Shown: positions 7,292-16,659, counted from the stretch's first letter. The stretch: 64,000 bases of DNA from CAVSSX01 sp963730735 (GCA_963730735.1 CAVSSX010000008.1:434001-498000), one strand, 5' to 3'. Program-made: numbers and translations. The notes: generated by a model not told the origin, from the sequence alone.

Positions 7292-9148
7292 TCAGCCGGT
7301 GGCCATGGCCACGACCGGCAAGTTGAGCGTCAACGCGCCGGCCGAGCCGGCGAAGCGGGCCGCCCCGAAGGCGAAGATCCCGCCGTCGGACGCCACCAGC
7401 CAGTAGCCGCCCCCCGGCCCGTCGAGTGCCATGCCGACGATGGGCCGGTTCAGGTGCAGCCCTCCGGTCGAGCCCCGGAAGGGCGCATCACCGAAGGCGA
7501 AGACCCCGCCGTCGGACGCCACCAGCCAGTAGCCCTGGCCGTCGGGCATGGCCGCCATGCCCACGATGGGGCGGTCGAGCGTCCGCCCGCCCATCGAGCC
7601 GAGGAACCCGGCGTCGCCGAAGGCGAAGATCCCGCCGTCGGCGGCCACCAGCCAGTAACCCTGGCCGTCGGGGGTCGCCGCCATGCCCACGATGGGCGCC
7701 GCCAGCCGCAGCGCCCCGGTCGACCCGGCGTACGGCGCATCGCCGAAGGCGAACACCCCGCCGTCCGACGCCACCAGCCAGTAGCCCTGACCGTCGGGCA
7801 TGGCCGCCATGCCCACGATGGGCGCCGCCAACCGGCGACCGGTCAGGTCGCCGAGTGCCGGGGCACCACCGAAGGCGTAGACGGAACCGTTCACCCCGAC
7901 CTCCCAGTAGCCACCGTTGGCCGGATCGGTGGCGGTGGCCACGATCCCCAAGCAGGGCGAGCGGATACCGGCGCCTCCGTCGTAGGCCTCGCCGTAGGCG
8001 AAGACACCGCCATCGGCGGCCACCAGCCGGTAGCCCCCGGCCGGGTCGAGGGTCGGGCACGAGGGATGGGTGGGCTGGGGGGAGCTGCTCGGCCCGAGCA
8101 CCACCGGGGTCGACGGTCCGCCCTGCGCCCCGTTGGTCAGGCAGAGAGGATCGATGCGCAGGGACCTGGCGCCGTCGGGGTAGCCCACGTGCCCGGCCGT
8201 CCATCCGGCGTAGACCATCCACCACTGGCCGGTTCCGTCCTCGACGACCGTCGCCCCGCCCGGGCCGACCACCGTCGCCGACGACCCGAGGATCGGGCCG
8301 GTCGTCGGCTTGCCGCAGGGGCCGAGGGGCCCGGCGCAGACGGCGTAGCCCTCGCCATAGGAGTCGTCGCCCCAGTAACCGGCCGAGTAGAAGAGGTAGT
8401 CGACACCCCCGATGGCCACCAGGTCCGGGTTCTCGACCGAGGACTCCCACCCCTGGGTCTGCACGAGCAGCGACGTCGGCTCGGTACCCGGGGCGAACGA
8501 TCGGCCGTCCGGAGCCAGTTGCTCGGAGAGGATCGTGGCGGTGGTGGTCGAACCCGCCGGGTTGGCCTTCCACACGAGGAAGGGCACCCCTCCGGGTGCC
8601 ACGAAGACGTCGGGGTCGATGTCCCCCCCGAAGGCCTCACCCCCGTCGCTGGCCGTCGGCAGGCAGACCAACGGACCGGCGCTGTCGTCGGTGTACGGCC
8701 CGGCCACCGAGACGGCCACGGCCTCGGAGATGCAGTTCGTCTGAAGGGTGTTGTCGAGGGTGGCGTAGAACATCACCCACCGGCCGCCGAGGTAGGCGAC
8801 GCTCGGCGCCCACTCCTCGCCGGTGTCGGCCCACGACGGCTCGGCCACCAGCGGGCCGGGCCAGGGTTGGGGTGTCCAGTCGACCAGGTCCGACGACTCG
8901 AAGAGCTGGATGTGCCCGAACGCCCCACCCGTCGTGAAGGCGAAGTACTCGCCACCCGACGCCACCACGTCGGGGTCGGGCGCATCGTCGGCACTGACCG
9001 GGTTCTGGTAGCTGGCCGGTGCCGCCGCCGCCCGAGAGGCCGGGGCGACGGCCAGCAGGGCGAGCGGGAGTCCCACGAACGCCAGCGCGGCCAGCGCCAG
9101 CCGACGTCCCCGGCGTCTCCTGGCCCCACCGTCAACCATGGCCTGCAT
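7292..9148 (-). CDS. Secreted GH43-like glycoside hydrolase with six C-terminal repeats
   Basis: A 618-residue protein. Residues 1-45 form a signal peptide: an Arg-rich start, then an Ala/Leu-rich core ending near ASRAAAAPAS. Residues 50-360 look like a five-bladed GH43 arabinanase/xylosidase propeller, beginning with SADDAPDPDV, where the Asp would be the general base. From residue 372 to the C-terminus there are six repeats of about 42 residues of the form GYWLVASDGGVFAFGDA...GS...PIVGMA.TPDGQ, common in secreted actinobacterial proteins and perhaps also propeller-forming. It probably acts outside the cell on plant or microbial arabinose/xylose polymers. ATG at 9139 is an alternative start. 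Confidence 0.82.
   Translation of the reverse strand: MQAMVDGGARRRRGRRLALAALAFVGLPLALLAVAPASRAAAAPASYQNPVSADDAPDPDVVASGGEYFAFTTGGAFGHIQLFESSDLVDWTPQPWPGPLVAEPSWADTGEEWAPSVAYLGGRWVMFYATLDNTLQTNCISEAVAVSVAGPYTDDSAGPLVCLPTASDGGEAFGGDIDPDVFVAPGGVPFLVWKANPAGSTTTATILSEQLAPDGRSFAPGTEPTSLLVQTQGWESSVENPDLVAIGGVDYLFYSAGYWGDDSYGEGYAVCAGPLGPCGKPTTGPILGSSATVVGPGGATVVEDGTGQWWMVYAGWTAGHVGYPDGARSLRIDPLCLTNGAQGGPSTPVVLGPSSSPQPTHPSCPTLDPAGGYRLVAADGGVFAYGEAYDGGAGIRSPCLGIVATATDPANGGYWEVGVNGSVYAFGGAPALGDLTGRRLAAPIVGMAAMPDGQGYWLVASDGGVFAFGDAPYAGSTGALRLAAPIVGMAATPDGQGYWLVAADGGIFAFGDAGFLGSMGGRTLDRPIVGMAAMPDGQGYWLVASDGGVFAFGDAPFRGSTGGLHLNRPIVGMALDGPGGGYWLVASDGGIFAFGAARFAGSAGALTLNLPVVAMATG
7295..8035 (-). repeat. Six tandem 126-bp coding repeats in the GH43 gene
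   Basis: Six in-frame units, each about 126 bases (42 codons; the outermost are 41 and 38 codons). They encode GYW-LVA-DGG-FAFGDA modules. The four central-to-terminal units share long identical DNA tracts, for example around ggcgaagaccccgccgtcgg, which suggests recent unit duplication or gene conversion. The two units nearest the catalytic domain are the most diverged. Confidence 0.9.
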
Positions 9149-9256
9149 CCTGGCCGCGGCCGGCCTCGTCGGTCGCGCATCCCGATCGGTGCCGGCCCCG
9201 GCGCGTCCAGGGCGGGCGGGACCGGTTAGGTTGCCAGGCGTGCGATCGGATGACCG

Positions 9257-10762
9257 ATGAGCGAGTCCCCCGGACGGCTGGATCCCTCCTTGGTGGCCAC
9301 CCTGTCCGACGCCGCCCGGACCCGGGCCCAGGACCTCGGGTGCAGCTCCGCCGAAGTGCGGCTCGAACGGATCCAGTCACAGGCCCTCCGGCTACGCGAC
9401 GGGCGGCTCGAGACGGCGGCCGACGATACCGAGATCGGCCTGGGCGTCCGGGTGGTCGTCGACGGCGCCCTCGGCTTCGCGGCCACCGTCGCCCTGACCA
9501 CCGACGACGCCATGGCGACCGTCGGCCTGGCCGTGGCGTCGGCCCGGGCCACCGCGCCGGCCGTCCGCCGGCCGGTCGAGCTGGCCCCCGAGGCGTCGCT
9601 CGGGACGGTGGACTGGACGTCGCCGTACGACATCGACCCGGTCAGCGTCCCGCTCACCGAGAAGGTCGCACTGCTCGAGGAATGGTCGAACCGCCTCCTC
9701 GCCTCCCCCGTCGTCACCCACGTCTCGGCGGCCGTCCTGGCCGTCAACGAGGAGAAGCACTTCGCCGACCTCTCGGGCACGGTGGCCCACCAGCGGCGAG
9801 TCCGGCTCTATCCCGTCGTCGAAGCGGTGGCCCTGTCCGACGGGGGCGGCTTCGAGAGCATGCGGACCCTCGCCCCACCGGTCGGCCGGGGTTGGGAGTA
9901 CCTCCACGGCACGGGCTGGGACTGGGACGCCGAGCTGGCCCGTCTGCCGGACGACCTGGCCGAGAAGCTGGCCTCGCCCACGGTCGAGTCGGGCACCTAC
10001 GACCTGGTGGTCGACCCCTCGAACCTGTGGCTCACCATCCACGAGTCGATCGGCCATGCCACCGAACTGGACCGGGCCATGGGCTACGAGGCGGCCTACG
10101 CCGGCACCTCCTTCGCCACGCTCGACCAGCTGGGCCAGCTGCACTACGGCTCCCCGGCCCTCAACGTGACCGGCGACCGTACGGCCGAGCACGGCTTGGC
10201 CACCGTGGCCGTGGACGACGAGGGCGTGGCCGGGCAGTCCTTCGACCTCATCCGTGACGGGGTCCTCGTCGGCTACCAGCTCGACCGCTCCATCGCCCGG
10301 ACGGCGGGCTTCGGCCGCTCGAACGGGTGCGCCTTCGCCGACTCGCCGCTGCACATCCCCATCCAGCGGATGGCCAACGTGTCGCTCGCACCAGCGCCGG
10401 GCGAGGGGCCGACCACCGAGGACCTCATCGCCGGGGTCGACCGCGGCATCTACATCGTGGGCGACAAGAGCTGGTCGATCGACATGCAGCGCCACAACTT
10501 CCAGTTCACCGGGCAGCGCTTCTACCGCATCGAGAAGGGACGCCTGGCCGGCCAGGTCCGCGACGTCGCCTACCAGGCATCGACGACCGAGTTCTGGGGC
10601 TCGATGGAGGCGGTGGGTGGCCGCTCGACGTACGTGCTCGGCGGGGCCTTCAACTGCGGCAAGGGCCAGCCGGGTCAGGTCGCCCCGGTGAGCCACGGCT
10701 GTCCCTCGGCTCTGGTGCGCGGCGTGCGGGTGCTGAACGCCCTCGAGGAGTCGGGACGATGA
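9257..10762 (+). CDS. tldD: TldD metalloprotease subunit
   Basis: A 501-residue peptidase U62/TldD protein. The zinc-binding motif HESIGH lies at residues 262-267, and the conserved C-terminal block ends GKGQPGQVAPVSHGCPSALVRG. TldD and TldE form a heterodimer that degrades unfolded or leader peptides, including RiPP leaders and the antitoxin CcdA in E. coli. The HExxxH motif is intact, so this is the catalytic subunit. The stop overlaps the tldE start (ATGA), indicating translational coupling. Its partner substrate is unknown; the RiPP-like MftA further along has its own peptidase, MftE. Confidence 0.93.
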   Translation: MSESPGRLDPSLVATLSDAARTRAQDLGCSSAEVRLERIQSQALRLRDGRLETAADDTEIGLGVRVVVDGALGFAATVALTTDDAMATVGLAVASARATAPAVRRPVELAPEASLGTVDWTSPYDIDPVSVPLTEKVALLEEWSNRLLASPVVTHVSAAVLAVNEEKHFADLSGTVAHQRRVRLYPVVEAVALSDGGGFESMRTLAPPVGRGWEYLHGTGWDWDAELARLPDDLAEKLASPTVESGTYDLVVDPSNLWLTIHESIGHATELDRAMGYEAAYAGTSFATLDQLGQLHYGSPALNVTGDRTAEHGLATVAVDDEGVAGQSFDLIRDGVLVGYQLDRSIARTAGFGRSNGCAFADSPLHIPIQRMANVSLAPAPGEGPTTEDLIAGVDRGIYIVGDKSWSIDMQRHNFQFTGQRFYRIEKGRLAGQVRDVAYQASTTEFWGSMEAVGGRSTYVLGGAFNCGKGQPGQVAPVSHGCPSALVRGVRVLNALEESGR

Positions 10763-12156
10763 GCTCGGCCGAAGGACTCCCCCCGGCGGCCGACGTCGTC
10801 GAGCAGGCGCTGCTCGAGAGCGGCGGCGAGGCGGTGGTGCTGGTCGAGGAGTCGAGCCAGGCCGAGGTCCGGTTCGCCAACAACTCCACCACCACCAACG
10901 GGGTCCGCCGTGACCGGCGGGTCACCGTGGTGCGCTTCGTCGAGGTCGACGGGGGCATCGCCGCCGGGGTGGCCCGCCGCAGCGGCGACGTGGACGTAGC
11001 CGACCTGGTCCGGGCGGCCCACGCCGATGCCGCCGGCTCGCCGCCGGCCGGTGACGCCGCCCCCCTGATCGGACCGGGCAGCGGCCCGACGGCGGGGTTC
11101 GACCGGCCGCCGGCCGAGACCGACCTCTCGGTCCTGACGCAGGTGCTGACCGAGCTCGGCGGGGCCTTCGACCGGGCCGAGGCGGCCGACCGGGTGTTGG
11201 CCGGCTTCGCCGAGCACCGCGTCGACACCACCTACCTCGGCAGCACCACCGGGCTGCGGGCCCGCCACGTCCAGCCCACCGGGGCCCTGCACCTCGTCGG
11301 CCGCACACCCGGTGGGGCGGCGTCGGCCTGGGTGGGCGCCGGCACGGCCGACTTCACCGACGTCACCATCGACGCCCTGGAGGAGGAGCTGGTCGAGCAC
11401 CTGGGTTGGGCCCGCACCACCGTCGACCTCCCGGCCGGCCGCTACGAGACCCTGCTGCCACCGGCGGCGGTCGCCGACATGATGGTGGCCCTGGCCGAAG
11501 CGGCCGGGGGACAAGAGGCCGAGGACGGCCGGACCGTGTTCTCCTCCCCGGGGGGCGGGACCCGGGTCGGCGAGGTGCTGGCGAGCCTCCCGTTCGAGCT
11601 CCGGAGCGACCCGGCCGAACCCGGCCTCGAGTGTGCGCCGTTCGTGATGACCGAGGCGTCCACCTCCGAGGTCTCGGTGTTCGACGACGGGCTGGGGCTG
11701 GAGCGGACGGCCTGGGTGGACGGGGGACGCCTCGCCCGCCTCCTCTACCACCGGGCCGGTGCCGGCCGGTCGGGCCAGCCGACGGCCCCGCCCATCGACA
11801 ACCTGGTCCTCGAGTTGCCCGGCGCCACCGGGTCGGTCGAGGAGCTGGTGGCCCGGACGGAGCGGGGCCTCCTCCTCACCTGCCTCTGGTACATCCGCGA
11901 GGTCGACCCGGCCACGCTCCTGCTGACCGGCCTGACCCGCGACGGGGTCTACCTGGTCGAGGACGGGGCGGTCGTCGGTGCCGTCAACAACTTCCGGTTC
12001 AACGAGAGCCCGGTCGATCTGCTGGCCCGAGCCACCGAGGCCGGGTCGACGGTCCGGGCCCTCGGTCGCGAGTTCGGCGAGTGGCGCAACCGCACCGCCA
12101 TGCCGCCGCTCCGTATCCCCGACTTCAACATGAGCTCGGTGAGCGCCGCCCGCTGA
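10759..12156 (+). CDS. tldE: TldE/PmbA metalloprotease partner subunit
   Basis: A 465-residue TldD/PmbA family protein that lacks an HExxxH motif, as expected for the non-catalytic TldE partner. The C-terminal signature NNFRFNESPVDLL is clear. It starts at ATG 10759, within the tldD stop codon. An upstream in-frame extension exists, but it lies wholly inside tldD and is not credible. TldE shapes the buried proteolytic chamber of the heterodimer. The gene ends 17 bases before a convergent methyltransferase gene. Confidence 0.9.
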   Translation: MSSAEGLPPAADVVEQALLESGGEAVVLVEESSQAEVRFANNSTTTNGVRRDRRVTVVRFVEVDGGIAAGVARRSGDVDVADLVRAAHADAAGSPPAGDAAPLIGPGSGPTAGFDRPPAETDLSVLTQVLTELGGAFDRAEAADRVLAGFAEHRVDTTYLGSTTGLRARHVQPTGALHLVGRTPGGAASAWVGAGTADFTDVTIDALEEELVEHLGWARTTVDLPAGRYETLLPPAAVADMMVALAEAAGGQEAEDGRTVFSSPGGGTRVGEVLASLPFELRSDPAEPGLECAPFVMTEASTSEVSVFDDGLGLERTAWVDGGRLARLLYHRAGAGRSGQPTAPPIDNLVLELPGATGSVEELVARTERGLLLTCLWYIREVDPATLLLTGLTRDGVYLVEDGAVVGAVNNFRFNESPVDLLARATEAGSTVRALGREFGEWRNRTAMPPLRIPDFNMSSVSAAR

Positions 12157-12173
12157 GCGCCGCCGGCCCGCGG

Positions 12174-12767
12174 TCAGCCCGGCGAGCGGACGTGCCGGGA
12201 GACCACGTAGTCCCCGCCGTCGACGAAGGGCGCCCGCTCCCAGGTACCCCACCGCTCGACCAGGGTCAGTCCGGCCGATGCCGCCAGCTCGTCGAGCGTG
12301 CCCGGCGACAGACCCCCCGGGCCCACGGTGAAGCCGGTGACCAGCGAGCCCGCCGGCGCCAGGTGGTCGGCCGCCGTGGCCACCACCTGGCCCTCGGTCC
12401 CCGGGGCCACGAACAACAGGACGTTGCCGGCCAGCAGCACCACGTCGAAGACCCGGTCGAGCCGGACGGTGGCCAGGTCGGCCTCGACCCACCGCAGCGA
12501 TGGTGCCTTGCGCCGGGCCGTCGACAGCATCGAAGGGTCGAGGTCGACGCCGACGACGTCGATGCCCCGACGGTCCAACTCGATCGCCACCCGTCCGGTG
12601 CCGCAACCGGCGTCGAGCACGCAGGAGGGGCCGAGCGAGGCGACCAGGTCGGCCTCGCCGTGGACGTGGCGGCCCGAGGCCGCCAGCTCGTCGAACCGCC
12701 GGTCGTAGTGGTCGCCCCGTAGGCCGTCCCCACCCAGCCAGCGGTTGTCCGAACGGTCGGAGGGCAC
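12174..12767 (-). CDS. Class I SAM-dependent methyltransferase
   Basis: A 197-residue Rossmann-fold methyltransferase. Motif I is VLDAGCGTGRVA near residues 50-61, and the acidic loop after strand 2 is GVDLDPSM. It resembles small Methyltransf_11/25 proteins that act on small molecules, and the substrate is not predictable. It is convergent with tldE and divergent from trmO, with about 70 bases before the latter. Confidence 0.85.
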   Translation of the reverse strand: MPSDRSDNRWLGGDGLRGDHYDRRFDELAASGRHVHGEADLVASLGPSCVLDAGCGTGRVAIELDRRGIDVVGVDLDPSMLSTARRKAPSLRWVEADLATVRLDRVFDVVLLAGNVLLFVAPGTEGQVVATAADHLAPAGSLVTGFTVGPGGLSPGTLDELAASAGLTLVERWGTWERAPFVDGGDYVVSRHVRSPG

Positions 12768-12837
12768 GGCCGGAGCCTAGGCCCGGCACCGGTGCGACCC
12801 GGGTGCGACGGCCGGGTCACCCTGGGAGGATGGTCGG

Positions 12838-13312
12838 ATGCCGCCCACGCCCCCGACCTACTCCGTCTCGGCCCTCGGGGTGGTGCGCTCCCCCCGCCAG
12901 GCGCTCGTCGACGACGACTGGGGAGCGGTCGAATCCACCATCGAACTGCTGGCGCCGCTCGGCCCGGCCTCGGCGGTCGGGCTGGAGGACTTCAGCCATC
13001 TCGAGGTGGTGTTCCTCTTCGACCAGGTCGACCCCGGTGCGGTCCACACCGGGGCCCGACGGCCCCGGGGCAACCCGGACTGGCCCGAGGTCGGCATCCT
13101 GGCCCAGCGGGGAAAGGACCGACCGAACCGGATCGGCCTCACGGTGTGCGAGCTGGTGGCGGTGCAGGCCGGGCGTCTCGGTGGTGCGGGGGCTCGACGC
13201 CGTCGACGGGACGCCGGTGCTCGACGTGAAGCCCTACTTCAGCGAGTTCGCACCCCGCTCCCCCGTCCGCCAGCCCGCCTGGAGCCACGAGCTCATGGCC
13301 CGGTACTTCTGA
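12838..13312 (+). CDS. trmO: tRNA (t6A37) N6-methyltransferase TrmO-like (frameshifted as sequenced)
   Basis: The product has the TrmO/YaeB beta-barrel signatures: IGVV-R-SP-like start (LGVVRSPRQ), a middle block with RPNRIGLTVCELV, and a C-terminal block with GLDAVDGTPVLDVKPY. The last block lies in another frame. Deleting one G from ggg at 13171-13173 joins the parts into a 157-residue protein of normal family length, ending HELMARYF. TrmO uses SAM to methylate t6A at tRNA position 37. Upstream of it lies a divergent methyltransferase; a zinc-ribbon ORF and a DNA glycosylase follow on the same strand. Confidence 0.82.
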
Positions 13313-13355
13313 GGGTCCGATCCGGGACCGCACTACCACCTGGCATCATCGGCCC

Positions 13356-13499
13356 ATGGACGACGACACCGACGAGAACCGGGCGCCGATCTGCCCGTAC
13401 TGCGGTGTCACCGCCCTGCCGGCCGAGCCGGCCTTCGTCGTCGACCCCCGGTTCGTCTGCGAGAACCCCGACTGCGACGCCTACGGCGAGGAGGTCTGA
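13356..13499 (+). CDS. Small zinc-ribbon protein, 47 residues
   Basis: ATG at 13356 opens a 47-codon frame ending at TGA 13497. It contains CPYC at residues 13-16 and CENPDC at 35-40, four cysteines spaced like a minimal zinc ribbon, and it is otherwise acidic. It is followed after 4 bases by the start of the AlkA-like glycosylase gene, so the two are likely co-translated. No named family is recognised. The cysteine spacing and tight coupling argue that it is real; a function in nucleic-acid binding is only a guess. Confidence 0.65.
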   Translation: MDDDTDENRAPICPYCGVTALPAEPAFVVDPRFVCENPDCDAYGEEV

Positions 13500-13503
13500 G
13501 GCG

Positions 13504-14142
13504 ATGCCCGACGCCCCGGTCACCTTGGCCGACCTGGCCGCCGCCGACCCGGTGCTCGCCCGGCTGATGCTCGACCACGGGCCGCCCCCGAACCGGCGCC
13601 CGGTGCCGGTGGCCCTGCGCTTCAGCTCGCTCGCCCGCTCCATCGTCTCCCAGCAGTTGGCCGGCAAGGCGGCCGACGCCATCCACGGGCGGTTCGTGGT
13701 CAGCCTGGGCGGCGCGGTGACGCCCGAGGCGGTGCTGGCGGCCGATCCCGAGGTCCTGACCGGGTCCGGCCTCAGCCGGGCCAAGGCAGCCTCCATCCGG
13801 GATCTGGCCGAGCGGGTGACCCGGCGCGAGGTCACCCTCGACCGGGTGGGACGGTGGCCGGACGAGGAGGTCATCGCCCACCTGGTCCAGGTGAAGGGCA
13901 TCGGCCGGTGGACGGCCCACATGTTCCTCCTCGGGACCCTGGGCCGCCCCGACGTCTGGCCGACGGGTGACCTCGGGGTGCGGATGGGCTTCGCCAAGGC
14001 CTGGGAGCTGGACGCACCGCCCGGGCCGGCGGAGCTCGAGGACCTGGGTGATCGGTTCCGCCCCCACCGCAGCGCCCTCGCCTGGTACTGCTGGCGGGTG
14101 GTCGACGACCGCACCGCCGTGCAGGCGCCGGTCAGCTCCTAG
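13504..14142 (+). CDS. DNA-3-methyladenine glycosylase II (AlkA-like)
   Basis: A 212-residue HhH-GPD superfamily base-excision glycosylase. The helix-hairpin-helix LVQVKGIGRWTAHMFL is followed by GRPDVWPTGDLGV, where the Asp before LGV is the catalytic residue. The early helix SLARSIVSQQLAGKAAD is also typical. It removes alkylated purines from DNA and acts alone on the nucleoid. The ATG at 13504 comes right after the small zinc-ribbon gene; a longer in-frame extension runs back through trmO and was rejected. Its 3' end overlaps the convergent luciferase-like gene by 4 bases. Confidence 0.9.
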   Translation: MPDAPVTLADLAAADPVLARLMLDHGPPPNRRPVPVALRFSSLARSIVSQQLAGKAADAIHGRFVVSLGGAVTPEAVLAADPEVLTGSGLSRAKAASIRDLAERVTRREVTLDRVGRWPDEEVIAHLVQVKGIGRWTAHMFLLGTLGRPDVWPTGDLGVRMGFAKAWELDAPPGPAELEDLGDRFRPHRSALAWYCWRVVDDRTAVQAPVSS

Positions 14143-15152
14143 TCGGACGGCCCCTCGAGGCCCCACGCCTCGGCCACCAGGGTGGCCGACTGCACCCGGT
14201 CCTCGAACGAGAAGGCCCGGCTGCTGATGATCAGCTCGTCGGCCCCGGTTCGTTCCTGTAGGTCCGAGAGGCCCTGGCGGACCTGGTCCGGGTCGCCGAT
14301 GATGTGGCTGGCGGCGTTCTCCTCGACCACTTCGCGCTCGATCGGCGAGTAGTTGTAGGCGGCGGCCTCCTCCGGTGACGGCAGCGGCCCCAGTCGGTTG
14401 GTCCGCAGCTGGAGGTAGGCCAGGGCCGAGGGGCCAGCCAGCCACCGGGCCTCCTCCTCGGTCGGGGCGCACAACACCGAGGCGGCCACCATCAGGTGCG
14501 GCTCGGCCAGGATGCCCGAGGGCCGGAACACCTCGCGATAGCGGGCCACCGCCGGGTCGGTCATCTTCGGGCTGAAGTGGTTGGCGAAGGAGAACGGCAG
14601 GCCCAGGAGACCGGCCAGTTGGGCGCTGAACAGGCTGGACCCGAGCAGCCAGATCTCGGGGAGGTAGCCGACGGCCGGCTGGGCCGGCAGCGTCGGGCCA
14701 CCGTCGGGCAGGTGGCCGGTGAAGTACCCGATCATCTCGATCAGGTCCTCGGGGAAGTGGGCGGCGTCGAGGTCGGCGGTCCGCCGCAGGGCCCGGGCGG
14801 TGCGCTGGTCGGACCCAGGCGCCCGACCGATGCCGAGGTCGATCCGACCGGGGTGCAGGGCCTCGAGCGTCCCGAACTGCTCGGCGATCACCAACGGGGC
14901 GTGGTTGGGCAGCATGACCCCGCCCGAACCCACCCGGATGGTCGAGGTGGCCATGGCCAGGTGGGCGATCAGCACCGCCGGGGCCGAGCTGGCCACCGCC
15001 GGCATGGCGTGGTGCTCGGCCACCCAGACCCTCGAGTAGCCCAGGCGCTCGACCGCCTCGGCCAGGGCGACCGACTCTCGCAGGGCCCGGGCCGGCGACG
15101 AGCCCTTGGCCACGGTCGACAGATCGAGCACGGAGAGCGGCACGTTGGGCAC
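14139..15152 (-). CDS. LLM-class flavin-dependent oxidoreductase (luciferase-like)
   Basis: About 337 residues of a TIM-barrel bacterial-luciferase-like enzyme. The start region SVLDLSTVAKGSSPARAL, then WVAEHHAMPAVA and LGIGRAPGSD, match the MsnO8-type group of flavin-dependent oxidoreductases. A 49-codon in-frame extension exists upstream but is unlike the family, so GTG at 15152 (or 15143) is taken as the start. The cofactor may be FMN or F420 and the substrate is unknown. It is divergent from the M20 peptidase gene 70 bases away. Confidence 0.85.
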   Translation of the reverse strand: MPNVPLSVLDLSTVAKGSSPARALRESVALAEAVERLGYSRVWVAEHHAMPAVASSAPAVLIAHLAMATSTIRVGSGGVMLPNHAPLVIAEQFGTLEALHPGRIDLGIGRAPGSDQRTARALRRTADLDAAHFPEDLIEMIGYFTGHLPDGGPTLPAQPAVGYLPEIWLLGSSLFSAQLAGLLGLPFSFANHFSPKMTDPAVARYREVFRPSGILAEPHLMVAASVLCAPTEEEARWLAGPSALAYLQLRTNRLGPLPSPEEAAAYNYSPIEREVVEENAASHIIGDPDQVRQGLSDLQERTGADELIISSRAFSFEDRVQSATLVAEAWGLEGPSD

Positions 15153-15222
15153 GGCAGGTACAACACCACCGGGGCCCGGACGCTTCCCGAGGGCCGGCAC
15201 CCGGTCGCTAGCGTGCACGGCG

Positions 15223-16659
15223 ATGACCACCGAACTCGACACCCGGGCGCTCCTCGACTCGATCCACCGGACCTGGCAGGACGACGTGCTGCCGGCCATC
15301 GAGGCCTACACGCGCCTCGAGTGCCTGTCCCCGGCCTTCGACCCCGACTGGGAGGCCCACGGTGCGCTCCTCGAGGCGGCCGGCCAGTTGGCGGCGTGGG
15401 CCGCCGACCGCGGGATCCCCGGGCTCACCACCGAGGTCCTGGCCCCCCGGGGCCGGACCCCGCTGTTGCTGGTCGAGGTGCCGGCGAGCGACGGGACCGC
15501 ACCGGACGCCACGGGCGGCCTCCTGATCTACGGCCACCTCGACAAGCAACCGCCCCAGGGTGCGTGGCTGCCCGGCCTCGGCCCGTACCTCCCGGTCCGG
15601 CGGGACGAGCGCCTCTACGGACGGGGCACGGCCGACGACGGCTACGCCCTCTTCGCCGCCGTGACCGCCCTGGAGGCCCTCACGTCCTCGGGGGTGGCCA
15701 CCCCCCGCTGTGTGATCCTGATCGAGGCGAGCGAAGAGAGCGCCAGTCCGGACCTCGACCAGTACCTCGACGACCTGGCCGAGCGGATCGGACGGCCCGA
15801 CCTGGTCGTCTGCCTCGACTCGGGTTGCCTGACCTACGACCGGCTCTGGCTCACGGCGTCGTTGCGCGGCTGTCTGGTGGCCACCGTCCGGGCCCAGGTC
15901 CTGACCGAGGGCGTGCACAGCGGCATGGCCGGCGGGGTGGTCCCGTCGTCCTTCCGGGTGCTCCGCCAAGTCCTCGACCGCCTGGAGGACCCGAGCACCG
16001 GGACCCTCCGACCGGCGTTCCTCACCGCCGAGGTGCCGGCCGCCCACCGGGCGGCCCTTCGGGCGGTGGCCGAGGAGCTGCCCGAGGCCGTGACCGGCAA
16101 CCTCCCGACCGTCGACGGCCTGGAACTGGCGGGGGCCGACGGGCCCGAACGCCTGGTGGCCAAGGCCTGGGCCCCGGCGTTGGCCGTCACCGGGGCCGAG
16201 GGCCTGCCCCCGCTCCAGGAAGCCGGCAACGTGCTGCGCCCCTACACGTCGCTCAAGCTCTCGATCCGCCTGCCCCCGACGCTCGACGCGGCGGCGGCCG
16301 GTGCCGACCTGGCGTCGCTGCTCGCCGCCGACCCCCCGGAGGGGGCCGAGGTCACCGTCGAGGTCGAGGAGCCGGCGCAGGGGTGGGTCGCCCCCGAGCC
16401 CGAACCCTGGGTGACCGCCGCCCTGGCCACGGCCTCGGAGGCGAGCTTCGGTCGCCCGCCCTCCTCCTACGGTGAGGGCGGCACCATCCCCTTCCTGGCC
16501 ACCCTCTCGGCCCGGTTCCCCGGCATCCAGCTGGTGGCCACCGGGGTCCTCGGCCCGCACTCCAACGCCCACGGACCCAACGAGTTCCTCCACATCCCGA
16601 TGGCCGAGGCCGTGACCTCGGCCGTGGCCCACCTGCTGGCGGCGGCGGCCGACCGCTGA
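15223..16659 (+). CDS. M20 family metallo-dipeptidase
   Basis: A 478-residue M20 peptidase of the CNDP-dipeptidase-like type. Metal and catalytic motifs are in order: GHLDKQPP, GRGTADDGYALF (bridging Asp), EASEES (catalytic Glu pair), CLDSG, and a C-terminal GPHSNAHGPNE with the last His ligand. It hydrolyses dipeptides or related amides in the cytoplasm using two zinc or manganese ions. ATG at 15223 is preferred to upstream starts, which lie in the promoter region shared with the divergent oxidoreductase. Confidence 0.9.
   Translation: MTTELDTRALLDSIHRTWQDDVLPAIEAYTRLECLSPAFDPDWEAHGALLEAAGQLAAWAADRGIPGLTTEVLAPRGRTPLLLVEVPASDGTAPDATGGLLIYGHLDKQPPQGAWLPGLGPYLPVRRDERLYGRGTADDGYALFAAVTALEALTSSGVATPRCVILIEASEESASPDLDQYLDDLAERIGRPDLVVCLDSGCLTYDRLWLTASLRGCLVATVRAQVLTEGVHSGMAGGVVPSSFRVLRQVLDRLEDPSTGTLRPAFLTAEVPAAHRAALRAVAEELPEAVTGNLPTVDGLELAGADGPERLVAKAWAPALAVTGAEGLPPLQEAGNVLRPYTSLKLSIRLPPTLDAAAAGADLASLLAADPPEGAEVTVEVEEPAQGWVAPEPEPWVTAALATASEASFGRPPSSYGEGGTIPFLATLSARFPGIQLVATGVLGPHSNAHGPNEFLHIPMAEAVTSAVAHLLAAAADR

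Noticed and set aside
7295..8035. CRISPR-like or non-coding satellite repeat
   Set aside because: The units are in-frame 42-codon protein repeats with no spacer structure.
14496..16475. A 659-codon open frame on the plus strand
   Set aside because: It runs antisense to the luciferase-like gene and then out of frame through the M20 peptidase; both real genes have intact family motifs.
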